From the NCBI GenBank assembly GCA_905372095.1, contig CAJPNK010000008.1:1-5928 (forward strand): a DNA stretch of 5,928 nucleotides, in the 5' to 3' direction. Below, piece after piece: positions 5,569 through 5,928 of the stretch. The position numbers and the translations under genes are program-made. The DNA is from Candidatus Saccharimonadota bacterium. GTDB lineage: Bacteria; Patescibacteriota; Saccharimonadia; Saccharimonadales; Saccharimonadaceae. Numbering within the stretch: the stretch's first letter is position 1; each line of letters starts with the position of its first letter. Under the pieces are notes generated by a model, which saw only the letters and a list, made by a program, of their open reading frames with translations, was not told where the DNA came from and ran no database searches.

Positions 5569-5680
5569 GCACCTGTTTGAACCTTCAAAACTACGAGGTT
5601 CACCACAAATACAATTCTCGTTTTCTGCGAGATCCGAGAATATAAAAATAACGCTCTCGAAAGAGCGTTATTTTGTTTAT
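5569..5680 (+). ncRNA. Candidate small RNA of stacked hairpins
   Basis: No ORF with a ribosome site is present, but the segment is bounded by a promoter and a strong terminator. It folds by eye into three units. TGAACCT/AGGTTCA (5578-5584 with 5596-5602) has an 11-nt loop. ATTCTCG/CGAGAAT (5614-5620 with 5635-5641) competes with TCTCG/CGAGA (5616-5620 with 5628-5632). The terminator stem follows. It does not resemble SRP RNA, 6S RNA, tmRNA or RNase P RNA. The divergent arrangement with the KGG gene suggests joint control. A short leader RNA or untranslated remnant is the alternative. Confidence 0.4.
5645..5674. terminator. Strong bidirectional rho-independent terminator
   Basis: A 13-bp perfect stem (AAAATAACGCTCT with AGAGCGTTATTTT) has a CGAA loop (UUCG-type on the other strand) and is followed by T-rich sequence on both strands. 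It ends the candidate small RNA on the plus strand and would stop read-through from the rRNA operon on the minus strand. Confidence 0.88.
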
Positions 5681-5800
5681 TGAGCTATCACGACACGCAG
5701 CAGCGATCTGGGAGCTTACCCGTCTCATAAAAACCTCCTAAGCGCCATCGGGACAATCTGTAGTTTTGCCGCTAACAGACAGCGGCACTAACGTCAGCCA
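5675..5800. other. Structured spacer downstream of the 5S gene
   Basis: No confident gene is seen. A bulged hairpin lies at 5758-5798: GCCGCT/AGCGGC around a seven-base loop, extended past a bulge by TAGT/ACTA and CTG/CAG. On the minus strand AGGAGG (5739-5734) stands five bases before an ATG (5728), opening a 42-codon frame that runs through the terminator at 5645-5674. I do not call this frame a gene. No promoter is apparent here on either strand. Confidence 0.35.
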
Positions 5801-5834
5801 AAAATAAAAACCACCCTTTCGGATGGTTTTTATA
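5801..5834 (-). terminator. Rho-independent terminator of the rRNA operon
   Basis: ACCATCC/GGGTGGT (one G-U pair) closes a GAAA tetraloop and is followed by TTTTATTTTT, directly after the 5S 3' end. A-rich flanks make it work on the plus strand too. Confidence 0.9.
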
Positions 5835-5837
5835 TAA

Positions 5838-5928
5838 CTCGGCACCGTGCTAGATTCCCACTTGCGCAGTATTATCGCCGCTGAGGAGCTTAACTTCTGT
5901 GTTCGGAATGAGAACAGGTGTTTCCTCC
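5838..5928 (-). rRNA. rrf: 5S ribosomal RNA, 3' part (5' end beyond the window)
   Basis: Read on the minus strand, the segment contains the conserved 5S blocks ACACCTGTTCTCATTCCGAA and CACAGAAGTTAAGCTC, then GCGGCGAT and, near the 3' end, CACGGTGCCGAG. About 91 of the expected 110-120 nt are present; the 5' strand of the terminal helix is outside the window, so the exact 3' end is uncertain by a few bases. It is the last gene of an rRNA operon whose 23S would lie further to the right, and it is followed at once by a terminator. Confidence 0.93.

Noticed and set aside
5767..5787. Seven-base loop hairpin resembling a tRNA anticodon arm
   Set aside because: The loop lacks the U33/purine37 pattern on either strand, and no acceptor, D or T arm can be found around it.
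1..5928. CRISPR array, insertion sequence, phage or toxin-antitoxin system
   Set aside because: No regularly spaced repeats, terminal inverted repeats, transposase or integrase frames, or paired small toxin-antitoxin genes were seen.

Overview
The window looks like a chromosomal segment of a reduced Patescibacteria/CPR bacterium, most likely Candidatus Saccharibacteria (TM7). This is inference. The supporting signs are an IF-2 with almost no N-terminal extension, a short four-domain ribosomal protein S1, an LPxTG-anchored surface protein, a KGG-repeat protein and compact intergenic spacing. TGA ends the ROK gene and the reading frames look standard, which argues against the UGA=Gly code of Absconditabacteria/Gracilibacteria. 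No mobile element, CRISPR array, tRNA or phage gene was seen.

Positions 1-3707 hold three minus-strand genes. They are, in transcription order, a Ser/Asn/Lys-rich surface protein with two LPKTG motifs, rpsA (ribosomal protein S1) and infB (IF-2, cut by the window edge a few residues before its C-terminus). A near-consensus promoter drives the surface protein. A second promoter for rpsA-infB begins inside the surface-protein stop codon. I see no terminator between them, so read-through is possible.

Positions 3708-3811 are a divergent promoter region. On the plus strand follow a minimal ROK-family sugar kinase/regulator-like protein and, overlapping its 3' end, a small HExxH metallopeptidase-like protein with a C-terminal zinc ribbon. 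A bidirectional terminator at about 5069-5110 separates this pair from a convergent minus-strand KGG stress-protein gene.

Positions 5364-5928 contain no confident protein gene but much regulatory structure. The KGG gene has a consensus promoter and a roughly 100-nt structured leader. A facing plus-strand promoter shares the same AACCATTG box over its -35 region and would make a roughly 110-nt RNA of stacked hairpins ending in a strong terminator. Beyond it are a structured spacer, another terminator and the 3' part of a minus-strand 5S rRNA, the tail of an rRNA operon that continues past the window.

The best candidates for something undescribed are the KGG-gene/small-RNA divergent pair with its shared operator-like boxes, the unusual rpsA leader, and the overlapping ROK/HExxH-zinc-ribbon gene pair.
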